This document shows positions 54,325 to 64,000 of a DNA stretch of 64,000 nt, in pieces (position 1 is the first letter of the stretch; each line of letters begins with the position of its first letter). The position numbers were made by a program, and so were the translations under genes. A model generated the notes under the pieces. That model saw nothing but the letters and a program-made list of their open reading frames with translations. It did no database searches and was not told the origin of the DNA. The stretch comes from Linum tenue (taxonomy: Eukaryota; Streptophyta; Magnoliopsida; Malpighiales; Linaceae). The DNA is taken from positions 53,702,963 through 53,766,962 of the forward strand of contig CAMGYJ010000008.1 of assembly GCA_946122785.1 (NCBI GenBank), given 5' to 3'.

Positions 54325-57300
54325 ATGAACAAATACAATCCAATGAAACAATCTTTCAAGCTACCTGACGGGACACGCATGAAGATATCACCAATCGACT
54401 TTCATAGGGTATATGGTCTGCCAATGGGGAATAGGGAAGTTGTACCTCCCACGATTTCTTGGGACGACGCAGCTGATTATGCAGTAGAAACCCTACTGGA
54501 AGTAGATGGAGCATCCACTCCAAGGGTAAAGCTAAGTCAGGTAGAAAAAGATCTTTCTACAGTTACAAACAGTAAGAGATGGTTACAATTGTTCTTTATG
54601 CTGGTCACCGGAGGCTTGCTGTGCCCAACTTCAGCCCCTATGGCTGAACTCAACATGCTTGAGTACTTGAAGACTGATGAACTGAAACATTTCACCAGCT
54701 ACAACTGGTGCAAATACTTCTTCAACCACATGAATGAAGGATTGAAATCATCAAAGCTCTACGTCAATGCAGATCTTCACTTCCTTACAGTAAGTCTCCA
54801 TTCCCTTGGCCATTTCAACCTTGTTACTCATATATTTCATATATAAATGATACTCTTGGAAAAAACTAATACAACTATCTGCATAAAAAGGTATGCTTCA
54901 TGTACAAACTGGATGAAATGGCATTCTCAACCCAACTTCGAACACCAACAGTAAGCTACTATGATGATAACAATGTTGACAGCAACTTTGAGAACATTAA
55001 GAGCTACTACAATGGAAAAGAGTTGGACGAGATCGAAAAGATTGCCAACATTAGTGACGATGAGACTGATGATGAGGCTGATGATGCAGCTGATGAGGAG
55101 GAGGAGAATGAGCCAGTCTATGAATCACCGAAAAGACAAAGAAACAAAAGTCCAGAGCAGTCATCATCACTGAACTTTGATTTGAAGAATATCAGAACAG
55201 TCAACCAAGTAAGTACAAATTATCTATATTACAGTTGTCCAATTCATGCTAAGCGTAAGTCCTTCTGTGTTTTAGTTTGTTACCATATGGTAAAGTGTGG
55301 TAAGCAATGGTTTCATGTTACAAAAATGGAGCAAAACATAAGTCCTGTTGTGGTTTACTTCGTTACCATATGGTAATGTGTGGTAAGCAATGGTTTCATG
55401 CTATAAAAATGGAGGAAACCATAATTCTTGTTCTGTTTTACTTTGTTACCATATGGTAATGTGTGGTAAGCTATGCTTTCATGATTTAAAAATAGCAAAA
55501 AACAACAAGTCCTGCTGTGTTTTAGTTTGTTACCATATGGTAAGGTGTGGTAATCTAGGGTTTCATGTTATAAAAATGGAGGAAAACATAAGTCCTGTTG
55601 TGTTTTAATACGTTACCATATGGTAATGTGTGGTAAGCAATGGTTTCATGTTATAAAAATTGAGGAAACCATAATTCTTGTTCTGTTTTACTTTGTTACC
55701 ATATGGTAAGGTGTGGTAAGATATAGTTTCATGTTATAAAAATGCAGAATAGTGATAATAATTGCCAATACCATGTATTACCACCATGGTAACTAACCAT
55801 ACTCCCATTATGCAGGCTGAGAATGCAATCAAACTGCTTGAAGCATCAATGAAGGCAATGATGAAAGCAATAAAAGACCAGTACAAAAGCCAAATTGACA
55901 ATCTGATCAGACACAAGGAGAATCTTGCGAAAGAAAGCTGTGATGAATATGTTCAGCCCACAGAAGGAGAAAAATCTCAGTGTGAAGATGATGAAGAAGA
56001 GAATGATGAAGAAATGCATGACAGTTTGAATAAGACACTCAATGAAATATTCAAACAGACAAACATAGACCAGAACGAAGAGGAGAACGAGGAGCAAACA
56101 CAGAAAGAAGATGATTCACAACCATCTACAGTCGATCTTGCTGCATCTACACCGAAGCCAAAAGAAAATCAGCAAGATGATCCTGCTCCAGGAGCTGTGA
56201 ATAGGGAAAGCATCCCAAAAGAAGGAGATCCATTGGGGGAAGTTGCAACAGAACCACCAGAACAATCTATTCAAGAAGGTCTGAATCAGGGAACACCACA
56301 ACAAGAGGACACCCAGAAAGCAGTTCCAGAACAGACATCTGCAGAAGAAACCGAAGAAAAAGGAGCTACTAAAACAGCAGATTCAATGGAAGTTGATAAG
56401 GAAACAACAGAAGAAGGGAATACAGGGCAAGCTACACAAAAGACTGCAGAAACTGACAGCGAAAAAACGGTGTCAGATAATGTTGTTCGTGAAGAGGCTC
56501 CAACACTGACAACCGAAGCTGCTGAGAAGCCTAAAGTGACAAGGGAAGACGACATTCCATCCTTTGATCTCAGCCCTCTCAACCGTCAAACACCAACAAC
56601 ACCAACAAAGTTGACTACCAACACGGCAACCGATCAACCAGGAGAGCCTCGCAAAAGAAGAATCGTGATAAAGAATGTGCACGGAAATGAAAAGAAGGCA
56701 AGAGCAACACCACCACCAGAACAGCCACAAAGCACCCAGTCACAGACGGAGTCATATGCTATATGGTCAAATCTGTACACAAACAGCCAAGAGAAGCTCA
56801 AGGAAGTCCGTGAATGCATACATGCTTACCTAGAGGACCTGAATTCTCCAGCTGTCGAACCAGTTGCTCCACAGTCACAAAAATCACCAGTTGAATGGTC
56901 AACACCAACACAAACAACACCTGATGATATGTTCAGCAACATCCTGGAGTACATAAGATGCAAAAACAAGAAATTTGCCAAGAGGTAAGTCATCATCTTA
57001 AAACTTCTACTGTTATATGATGTTACTGTAGTGATCTAGTTTGTTACCATATGGTAAAATATGGTAAGATATGGTAAAATTAGATAAATCTATGGTTTAA
57101 TGTTACAAAATGTAGTAATGCACAAGTCCTGTTTTGTTTTAGTTTAATACCATATGGTATGATATGGTAAGCTAAGGTTTGTTGTTAAAGAATGGATTAA
57201 ACCATAACTCCTGTTCTATTTTACTTATTACTATATGGTAAAATGTGGTAAGCTGGTTAGTTTTACTTATTACCATATGGTAAGATGTGGTAAGCTATGG

Positions 57301-58384
57301 TTTTGTTGTGGTAACCTATTGTTTGATGTCATAAATTAAAGTAAACCATCCGTCCTGTTGTGATGTGCTTTTATACAGTGATGAGATAATGTTTAAAAGG
57401 AAGGATGGAACATTCTTGCTGAAAAGGGAGTCAGTACAGTTGATTGACATTGGCTGTGAAATCACATCTGATGTCGTCGACTGGTATGGAGATGTAATGA
57501 ACAGGAATGAAGCAAAAAAAGGAAAATTCAAAAGGTGGTTCTTCGATACATCTTTGGCATTAAGTAAACCCACCCATATTCTGTCAATAGTTCTTAGACA
57601 ACACATATATAAAACACATAATAACAACCACAACTTTCAGGGTGACTGCCAACTGGACATTGATAGTGGCAATCCTGTACTATCTCCAGACGATTACTAC
57701 AACAAAGTGGACTTGGACATCACCAACAAAGAATGGGCAAAAAACCTCAGCTTCACAGAATGTAACCTTGTAAGTATCTCACCACAATTTTTGCAGTGGT
57801 TACCATATGGTATATAGTGGTAAAATTAGTTTGCAATGGTTCTTAACTTACTGTTCATCACTTATATAGCACCTGCTTACCATATGGTATACTGTGGTAA
57901 AATTATTTTGCAGTGGTTCTTCCCTTACTGTAATAACAAACACTACATCATGATTTGTGTCAACATCAAAGCAGAGAGATTTGAAGTGCTTGACAGTCTC
58001 CGTCACAAAGATTTTGAAAAAACCTACAAACAAATGGCAGAGAGGGTTGTCCAGTACGCAATCAACTACATGAAGACACAGTTTGCAGACAAGACAGTAA
58101 GGTGGGAGAGGTTTACCTGGTTCAAGCTCGAGAAGGTTACACAACCAGATCAAATTTCATGTGGGATGTACGTCATCTGGTGGATGAGACACTGGGAAGG
58201 TAAGTACAACAGTGCCCTGACCAAAGATTGGAAGAGGATTGATCTCATAAATGAAGAAAGGGAGTGCCTGATGTTGGACATCATTCTTGATGAAGAAAAT
58301 CTTGAACGGGAAAGGATCATGAAAGAAGCAACAAAGTACTGCAACATGAAGAACAAGAAGAAAGAGTTGAAAGGAAGGAGATGA
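54325..58384 (+). CDS. ULP1-like cysteine protease (C48) gene of the MULE, five coding exons
   Basis: Exons 54325-54789, 54891-55208, 55816-56984, 57379-57769 and 57914-58384 have GT-AG borders and agreeing phases, giving 937 aa. Residues 1-150 (MKISPIDFHRVYGLPMGNRE) resemble the plant-mobile/DUF1985-like region of MULE-borne ULP proteins. Residues 170-650 are acidic and low-complexity (DDETDDEADDAADEEEENE). The C-terminus is a C48 peptidase: His791 (NNKHYIMICVN), Asp808 (FEVLDSL), Gln858 and Cys864 (QPDQISCGMYV). Members of this family cleave SUMO-like conjugates, or have lost that role; which applies here is unknown. Exon 57379-57769 is read through a possible intron (57555-57642) because splicing would break the frame. 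Upstream, 54158-54259 reads MVNQRKTFRTRCSPTRISAI in another frame and looks like the real N-terminus, separated by a one-base shift near 54258. Confidence 0.8.
55255..55760 (+). repeat. Type-1 tandem array in an intron of the ULP1-like gene
   Basis: Six TTACCATATGGTAA cores spaced about 83-84 bp (about 55280, 55364, 55447, 55530, 55613, 55697) fill the 607-bp intron between exons ending 55208 and starting 55816. The unit is the same as in the 5' intron. Confidence 0.9.
57030..57345 (+). repeat. Diverged type-1 repeats in an intron of the ULP1-like gene
   Basis: Four cores (ccatatgg at about 57045, 57151 and 57279, and tactatatgg at about 57230) with gtggtaagctatggttt-like flanks occupy the intron 56985-57378. 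Confidence 0.8.
57770..57913 (+). repeat. Short intron of the ULP1-like gene with two palindromes and duplicated acceptor
   Basis: The 144-bp intron contains two taccatatggta cores (about 57801 and 57878). The string ttgcagtggtt or ttgcaatggtt occurs at about 57792, 57831 and, as the true acceptor and exon start, 57908. This shows that the repeat grew by duplicating the exon border. Confidence 0.7.
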
Positions 58385-59437
58385 AAATTCTATTATCGTT
58401 TATGTTAAGTAGTAGGAGGGTATAAGTAAGCTTTTGAGAACAAACTCACAATGTTCAGTAACCACTTCATTTTAATTAGTAGGATGGTATGAAACAACTT
58501 ATTATGGTTTGTATTATGACTAAAAGAAATGTTCTGTTTTTTATTATGTTAGCAAATACTTAACATGTGGTCTTAATTCCCAAATTACCACATTTTACCA
58601 TATGGTAATGTGTGGTAAATTATGATTGCATGTTGTAAAATAACAAAAAACCATAAGTCCTGCCGTGTTTTGCTTCGTTACCATATGGTAATGTGTGGTA
58701 AATTATAATTGCATGTTGTAAAATACCAAAAAACCATAAGTCCTGCTGTGTTTTAGTTTGTTACCATATGGTAATGTGTGGTAAACTATGGTTTCATGTT
58801 GTAAAATAGCAAAAAAACCATAAGTCCTGCTGTGTTTTAGTTTGTTACCACATTTTACCACATGGTAATGCACTGTAAAATCAATTACCACACATACCAC
58901 TTCCAAAATACCATATTTTACCACATGGTTTGGCATGGTAAAAATAAATTACAACACTATACCATATGCTATGGCATGGTAAAATCAAATTACCACACTA
59001 TACCATATGGTATGGCATGGTAAAATCAATTATCACACAGAACCCTCACATTTAACTTCCAAATTACCACATTTTACCACATGATAATTTACTGTAAAAT
59101 CAATTACCACACATGCCACTTCCAAAATATCATATTTTACCACATGGTAAAATCAATTACCACACATTACCACATGGTAAAATCAAATTACCACACTATA
59201 CCATATGGTATGGCATGGTAAAATCAATTATAAAACAGAACCTTCACATTCAACTTCCAAACTAGCACATTTTACCACCTGGTTTGACATGATAAAATCA
59301 AATTACCACATTATACCACATGGTATAACATTGTAAAATTAATCCAACAAAACCAAAAACCAATCCAAAAGAACAAAATAGCTTCAACAACTCAACCAGC
59401 ATCAACCATTCATTCAGATAATCCTCTAAGAAAACTA
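58385..59437. repeat. Intergenic repeats between the convergent genes; switch from type 1 to type 2
   Basis: 58385-58560 is the 3' flank of the ULP-type gene. Type-1 units follow at about 58590-58850. From about 58855 the units change to type 2 (taccatatggtatggcatgg, then taaaatcaaattaccacact), interleaved with taccacatggtaatgtactg blocks. No gene is seen. Confidence 0.85.
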
Positions 59438-62400
59438 TTACAGCTTCAGCCTTAAACTTTCTTCAACAGCCTTCAAATTCTCCTCCTCAAGCCTGCTAGT
59501 TTTTCTCTTCTTCTTACTTACAGCCCTTGCAGCCTCCGCAACTGGAATTGGTCGTTTCGAAGGCTTGAATGAATCTTTTTTAGGCTTAAACCCCTTCACT
59601 TTTTGGAGCGGTACATCATCTATACCAAGATAACAAAAACAAACTACAATCAAGGACAGATAACAAAAACAAAAACAAACTCTAAACAATTAATTAAAAA
59701 CTTACTGTCACCGTTAGAAGACGTGCTTGTTCCAGCAGGTTCAGTAATCGATAAGGCTTCACACTTTTTGATCAAATCAGTCATGAAGACAATGGCTGAT
59801 TTATACAAATCATCATCCAATGAAACCATGCTGATCATTGATGCAGAAACAGCTGACAGATTGAAAAGACGAGAACGGTATTTCGATGGACTATCAGTAG
59901 ACGGAACTTCAAAAGAAAAGTTCCCTCCAGTTTTCGCTGCCCTTGTCCACCGCTTCAAAATCAAACTGCTAGGAATGTGCTGGAACTTCAGATTGCATGT
60001 TGTAGACCACAACATATCATATCCCTTAATTTGATGCTTACAGATCATACCACTTGACTCCCACTTACGGCAGGAACACTTGATTTCACCGTTTTCAAAA
60101 TCAACCTTCAACACCCTACTATCCAACCTTGTAAGTTCATCCTCCAATATGAAGACATCAAACAGTCCTACATGTCCTTCTCGTTCTATCTCCGTATTGG
60201 AAAAAATATTATACGCAAGGGATTCCTTGTACTGATCCAGGAAAAACTTGAATATCTTCGGCGTATACACATTAGCAACTTGCTTCACAATAGGGCTAGT
60301 AGAAAACCGAGAATCAGCCAACCTAGATAAGGCATAGTACTCTTCTTGTTCTTCAGCATCCCTCTTATTATCAAGCATCCTCTCAAAGTGCACAAAGAAC
60401 CTACTAACGCTAAACTCTGACTGCAAGTAATGTCGAATATTACTATTGCAGCACTCACTTAGCTGGGTACTCTTCATTCCCGCACCAAAATGACAATTCA
60501 CCCAGGCTGAAGACCACTTCATCCTGACTTTGTAAATGCCCTGTAACCAACTGTGTCCCAAAGGTCCCTTCCCAGGAAAACACTTCTCAATCATCTTCTT
60601 CCAATTATACTCAAAATCATCCTCATCATCAGCATTATACATCAAATAACTAAGCTCACGAAGGAAGTCAGAGTCACACAAACTTCCCAGATTAACAACT
60701 GCATTCTGAGCAATATGCCATGTACACAACCCATGAAAACAATCTGGGAAAACAGACCTTATACCAGCAGCAATTGCAGCAGCCTGGTCAGTAAACATTG
60801 ATAACGGTCTCACACCTCCCATGCATTTCAAAAACTGATCGAAAAGCCATTCAAATGTTGCCGTTGTTTCATCATATAGAAGAGCAGCCGCAAAGACAGT
60901 CAGTTGGTGATGATTGTTGAAACCAACAAACAAAGCTACAAAAACATAACAAAATGTGAGTAAAAACAATTCTACCAACACATACCATGTGGTAAAAGGT
61001 ACGAATAACAATAATACCAACCCATACCATATGGTAAAGACTTCTAAGAACAAAAAAAAACAATCCACACCAGACTACCATATAGTACACACTTCTAACA
61101 ACGCAAAACCACCACAAATAACCTTGTTACCAACCCATACCATATGGTAAAAGACTTTTAAGAACAAAAACACAATGCATAGCAGCCCATACCATATAGT
61201 AGAAACTTCTAACAACCCAAAAACCACCTCAAATAACCTTGTTACCAACACATACCATATGGTAAAATACTTTTAAGAACAAAAAAAAAAACATGATACA
61301 TAATGATAATAATAATAATCATACAAACTAACAAAGACAATAATAAACAACAAACTAGAAAACATACCTAGTGTCCGATACTCTTTGTTAGTCCGGTAAG
61401 TAGTATCAAAACTAATTGAATCACCAAAATAATGATAATCCATCCTCATCTTCCCATCTGCCCAAAAAATACTAGCAATGTTCTCTTCAACATCAACCTC
61501 CACCTCATGAAAGAACCCAGGATCCAGCTGTGCTTGACGTCTAAAGTATTCAAGCAATGCAGTCGCATCACCATACTCCATTGATGACGTCCTAACCGTT
61601 CGCATATGGTTCTTCAAATCATTCTTTGTGAACCCAACAAACTTCCGACCACCACCAGCCCTACTAATTGCATTATACGAAGAAGTCACACCAATACCAG
61701 CAGCATCATTCACCTCTGCCAACATCTTATACACAGGAGCCATTCTTCTGCTGGATCTCACATAGTGACGCAGAGACTCAGGAATCATGTCATGGTTGTG
61801 CACATTATACCAACGATAGATCTTGTAGCATTTAAACTCTTTAAACCACCTCAGTCGTATATAAGCACCATTACATCCACCCCTGAGTTCTGGAACATTA
61901 CGAACACGAACCGTCGTATCAACAACACCTGCATTATCAGGGTTATTCTCGCTACCTCTTTTCCAACCTTCCTTATTGCAACAATACTTGATATAATATA
62001 CAGCTGAAGAACCACCATTGAGCTTCGGACACGCTGATTGGTTATAAATCCTCACACCAAAACCTTCATGATTCCCATAATCAACATAAAAATTATATGC
62101 ATCATCTGGTGTATTGAACTCTAAGTCCTTCCAAGAATCACGAACAGTAGGATCTATACCATTGAAACCTACAAACATTATGAAACAACATATTAACATA
62201 TGGTATGAATTCTCAATGTATACCAATAATTACAGCCATGATACAAGAGTTACCACCATGGTATGGCATGGTAAAATCAAATTATCACACTATATGGCAT
62301 GGTAAAATCAAACTACAACACTATACCACATGGTATGGCAAGGTAAAATCAAATTACCACACTGTACCATATGGTATGGCATGGTAAAATCAAACTACCA

Positions 62401-63103
62401 CACTATACCATATGGTATGGCATGGTAAAATCAATTATCACACAGAACCCTCACATTTAACTTCCTAATTACCACATTTTACCACATGGTAATGTACTGT
62501 AAAATCAATTACCACATGATAAGGCATGGTAAAATCAAATTACCACCCTATACCATATGGTATGGCATGGTAAAATCAAATTACCACACTATACCATATG
62601 GTATGGCATGGTAAAATCAATTATCACACAGAATCCTCACATTTAACTTCCTAATTACCACATTTTACCACATGGTAATGTACTGTAAAATCAATTACAA
62701 CATGATAAGGCATGGTAAAATCAAATTACCACACTATACCATATGGTATGGCATGGTAAAATCAATTATCACACAGAAACATCACATTTAACTTCCTAAT
62801 TACCACATTTTACCACATGGTAATGTACTGTAAAATCAATTACCACATGATAAGGCATGGTAAAATCAAATTACGACACTATACAAACTTCAATAAACAA
62901 ACAAATTTGTATATCTTACCTCCTGATTCACCAGAGTTAGCTGAATGATCAAATCCAAGATCAATAGATGAAGAACCAGTTCCAACAGCACTAGATGAAG
63001 AACCAGATCCTACAACGCTGGTTGAAGAACCAGATCCTACAACGCTGGTTGAAGAACCAGATCTATCAATTGGAACAACATCGCCACAATTTACGTAACT
63101 CAT
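59438..63103 (-). CDS. MULE transposase, FAR1/MURA type, five coding exons, intact
   Basis: Minus-strand exons 63103-62920, 62168-61368, 60935-59706 and 59619-59438 join in phase to 2397 nt, 798 aa, without a stop; a further 5' intron (about 63117-63290) lies in the leader. Residues about 70-165 are a FAR1-type zinc-binding domain (SWKDLEFNTPDDAYNFYVDY, then ACP...CCNKEGWKRG...HNHD). The MULE transposase core has Asp316 (SISFDTTYRTN), Asp378 (MFTDQAAAIAAG), CTWH near 399-402 and Glu489 (STQLSECCNSN) as the likely DDE triad. A SWIM zinc finger follows: Cys615, Cys617, Cys627, His629. The C-terminus is basic, then acidic (SKKKRKTSRLEEENLK). It would bind the element ends and catalyse excision and insertion in the nucleus. 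The intact state suggests recent activity. I count four coding exons plus the leader exon. Confidence 0.88.
60960..61275 (-). repeat. Palindrome repeats in the transposase gene intron
   Basis: In the intron 60936-61367 four blocks of the form cataccatatggtaaa (about 60980 as accatgtggt, 61023, 61137, 61250) recur with cttctaacaac or cttttaagaac flanks at about 113-bp spacing between like units. Confidence 0.8.
62200..62890 (-). repeat. Type-2 repeats (41-bp unit) in the transposase gene intron
   Basis: The intron 62169-62919 is almost entirely type-2 repeat. Units taccatatggtatggcatgg followed by taaaatcaaattaccacact recur at 41-bp offset (for example 62551 and 62592). They alternate with a longer block (cacatttaacttcctaatta, then ccacatggtaatgtactgta) that is present three times (about 62450, 62637, 62780). 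Confidence 0.9.
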
Positions 63104-63289
63104 CTCACCAGAATACTGCAAAAACACCAAAACACAAAGAACATAACACATGAACAAGCTCGATTAGCTAAACATAAACAAGCTCGACTAGCAGCAATGA
63201 AAAACCTCCAACGAAACCAGAGATCAACAGAAAACTCGATTAGCTAAACAGAAAGAATCAAAAAAAACTAATATCTAACCTCGTCGTCG

Positions 63290-63580
63290 ATCAATTATGG
63301 AGAATCAGAAAAGATTCGCCGTCCCCTGTTTCGCAGCGGCTGCTCGCAGTTTCTCTCTACAAAAACCGAATCCAACTCGCGCACACGTCGATCAATTATG
63401 GAGAATCAGAAAGCTCGATTCGAAGCTGCTGCTCGCAGTTTCTATCGCCGTCGATCAACCATGGAGAATCGCCGTCCTTGTTTCTCAGCTGCTGCTCCCC
63501 CTGCTCGCAGTTTCTCTCTCCAAAATCCGAATCCAACTCACGCACAGAAAGATTCGCAACGGACAAAGAGGGAAAGTCAT
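63290..63580 (-). repeat. Imperfect repeats in the transposase gene leader
   Basis: gtcgatcaattatggagaat or gtcgatcaaccatggagaat occurs at about 63288, 63389 and 63453, each followed by a variant of gctgctcgcagtttct. Cgaatccaactcgcgcaca and cgaatccaactcacgcaca also recur (63367, 63527). These are about 65-100-bp diverged units next to the right end of the MULE, upstream of the transposase gene. Confidence 0.75.
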
Positions 63581-63737
63581 TTAATTCAAATATGAAATAT
63601 CGGACAAAAATGCCCCTGACCGTGGACAAAAAACACCGCATCAATCACAGCCACAAGATCCGTCCGGCCAAGATCGACGGTCCCTAGGTGGTTACTCACG
63701 GGTGAGTAACAAAGGGTTACTCACCCTATCCCAAGCC

Positions 63738-64000
63738 TCAGTTCCCCAACTGGTCTCAGCAAAGTTGGTTTTCATTGAAGGCTATTAACGGACTGAAAAG
63801 GATAGAGGGTTTTAGGTCGATAAGGACAAATTACCTACTATAATTCCCAACCCACGGCAAGTCCTATTACCAAATCAGCCTTCCACATTTCAAGCAGTGG
63901 TCAAGGCGGACAAGTAAAGCTTTAACTGAACTGATATGATATTGATACCAAGAATGGTGATTCGATTCTCACAAAACTAGAGCAAACATTACTCTTGCAA
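63738..64000. other. Right flank of the MULE, no gene recognised
   Basis: The sequence after the proposed target duplication has no recognisable frame or repeat before the window ends. Confidence 0.4.

Larger units (their letters stand above)
52686..63737. mobile_element. Large MULE carrying ULP1-protease and FAR1/MURA transposase genes
   Basis: About 11.05 kb. Proposed borders: TCAGTCCCC (52677-52685) and TCAGTTCCC (63738-63746) as a 9-bp target duplication with one mismatch. The ends GGGTCCGGATCCTATCAGTA and the complement GGCTTGGGATAGGGTGAGTA agree weakly (about 15 of the first 23 bases, both leading to AGTAACC), so terminal repeats are short and imperfect, as in the TIR-poor MULEs. Two genes converge: the ULP1-like gene (plus, 54325-58384) and the transposase (minus, 63103-59438). 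Introns and the intergenic gap hold tandem repeats built on TTACCATATGGTAA. Gene content matches the ULP-carrying Kaonashi/VANDAL-type MULEs known from Arabidopsis. The content is certain; the exact borders are moderate. Confidence 0.8.

Noticed and set aside
55846..56730. Minus-strand ORFs (Phe/Cys/Ser-rich)
   Set aside because: Shadow frames of the acidic low-complexity exon of the ULP-type gene.
59603..60034. Plus-strand ORF of 143 codons
   Set aside because: It is the antisense shadow of the last transposase exons, which read a recognised domain on the minus strand.
61606..62007. Plus-strand ORF of 133 codons
   Set aside because: Antisense of the FAR1-domain exon of the transposase gene.

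Overview
The window is nuclear DNA of a flowering plant, most likely a eudicot. It holds one clear host gene, a seven-exon chloroplast 2-Cys peroxiredoxin with GT-AG introns, surrounded by plant-type transposable elements: Ty3/gypsy elements with a tRNA-Asp primer-binding site, Ty1/copia, L1-like LINEs, MULEs, hAT, CACTA, PIF/Harbinger and MITEs. I cannot name the species.

Left part (1-12292): broken, tandem and partly inverted copies of an Athila-like LTR family with gag/protease remnants but no reverse transcriptase. They form an LTR-internal-LTR-internal array, and a 1.36-kb MULE with a 9-bp target duplication sits inside it. From 12293 to 17664 lie a minus-strand copia 3' end, LINE scraps and unassigned AT-rich DNA. 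From 17665 to about 23360 five terminal-inverted-repeat elements lie head to tail, separated only by (TA)n tracts. The largest carries a WD40 (WDR5-like) gene fragment that is itself split by a hAT element with an 8-bp target duplication. A copia RT fragment follows (23458-24135).

Middle part: the 2-Cys peroxiredoxin gene (25083-26824, minus strand), with a hAT-type MITE about 205 bp upstream of its start codon. A degenerate LINE (about 29241-36966) is split inside its endonuclease/RT reading frame by a 3.26-kb CACTA element (3-bp duplication CAT), which itself contains MITE remnants. Next is a complete, young, non-autonomous Ty3/gypsy element (37429-45476): 1388-bp LTRs, ATTAC target duplication, gag and protease only, with the protease joined to what looks like the tail of integrase.

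Right part: a minus-strand LINE fragment, then an inverted LTR split by a degenerate PIF/Harbinger element (47802-50988, TAA duplication). After more scraps comes a large MULE (about 52686-63737). It has two convergent genes: a ULP1-type cysteine protease gene (plus) and a FAR1/MURA-type transposase gene (minus, 798 aa, uninterrupted once its introns are removed). Its introns and intergenic DNA are filled with tandem repeats built on the palindrome TTACCATATGGTAA, which I did not find in its exons. This is the most interesting object in the window. It resembles the ULP-carrying (Kaonashi/VANDAL-like) MULEs, whose non-coding DNA can act as a family-specific docking platform for an element-encoded protein.

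All exon borders, alignments and difference counts were made by eye; no database search was possible.
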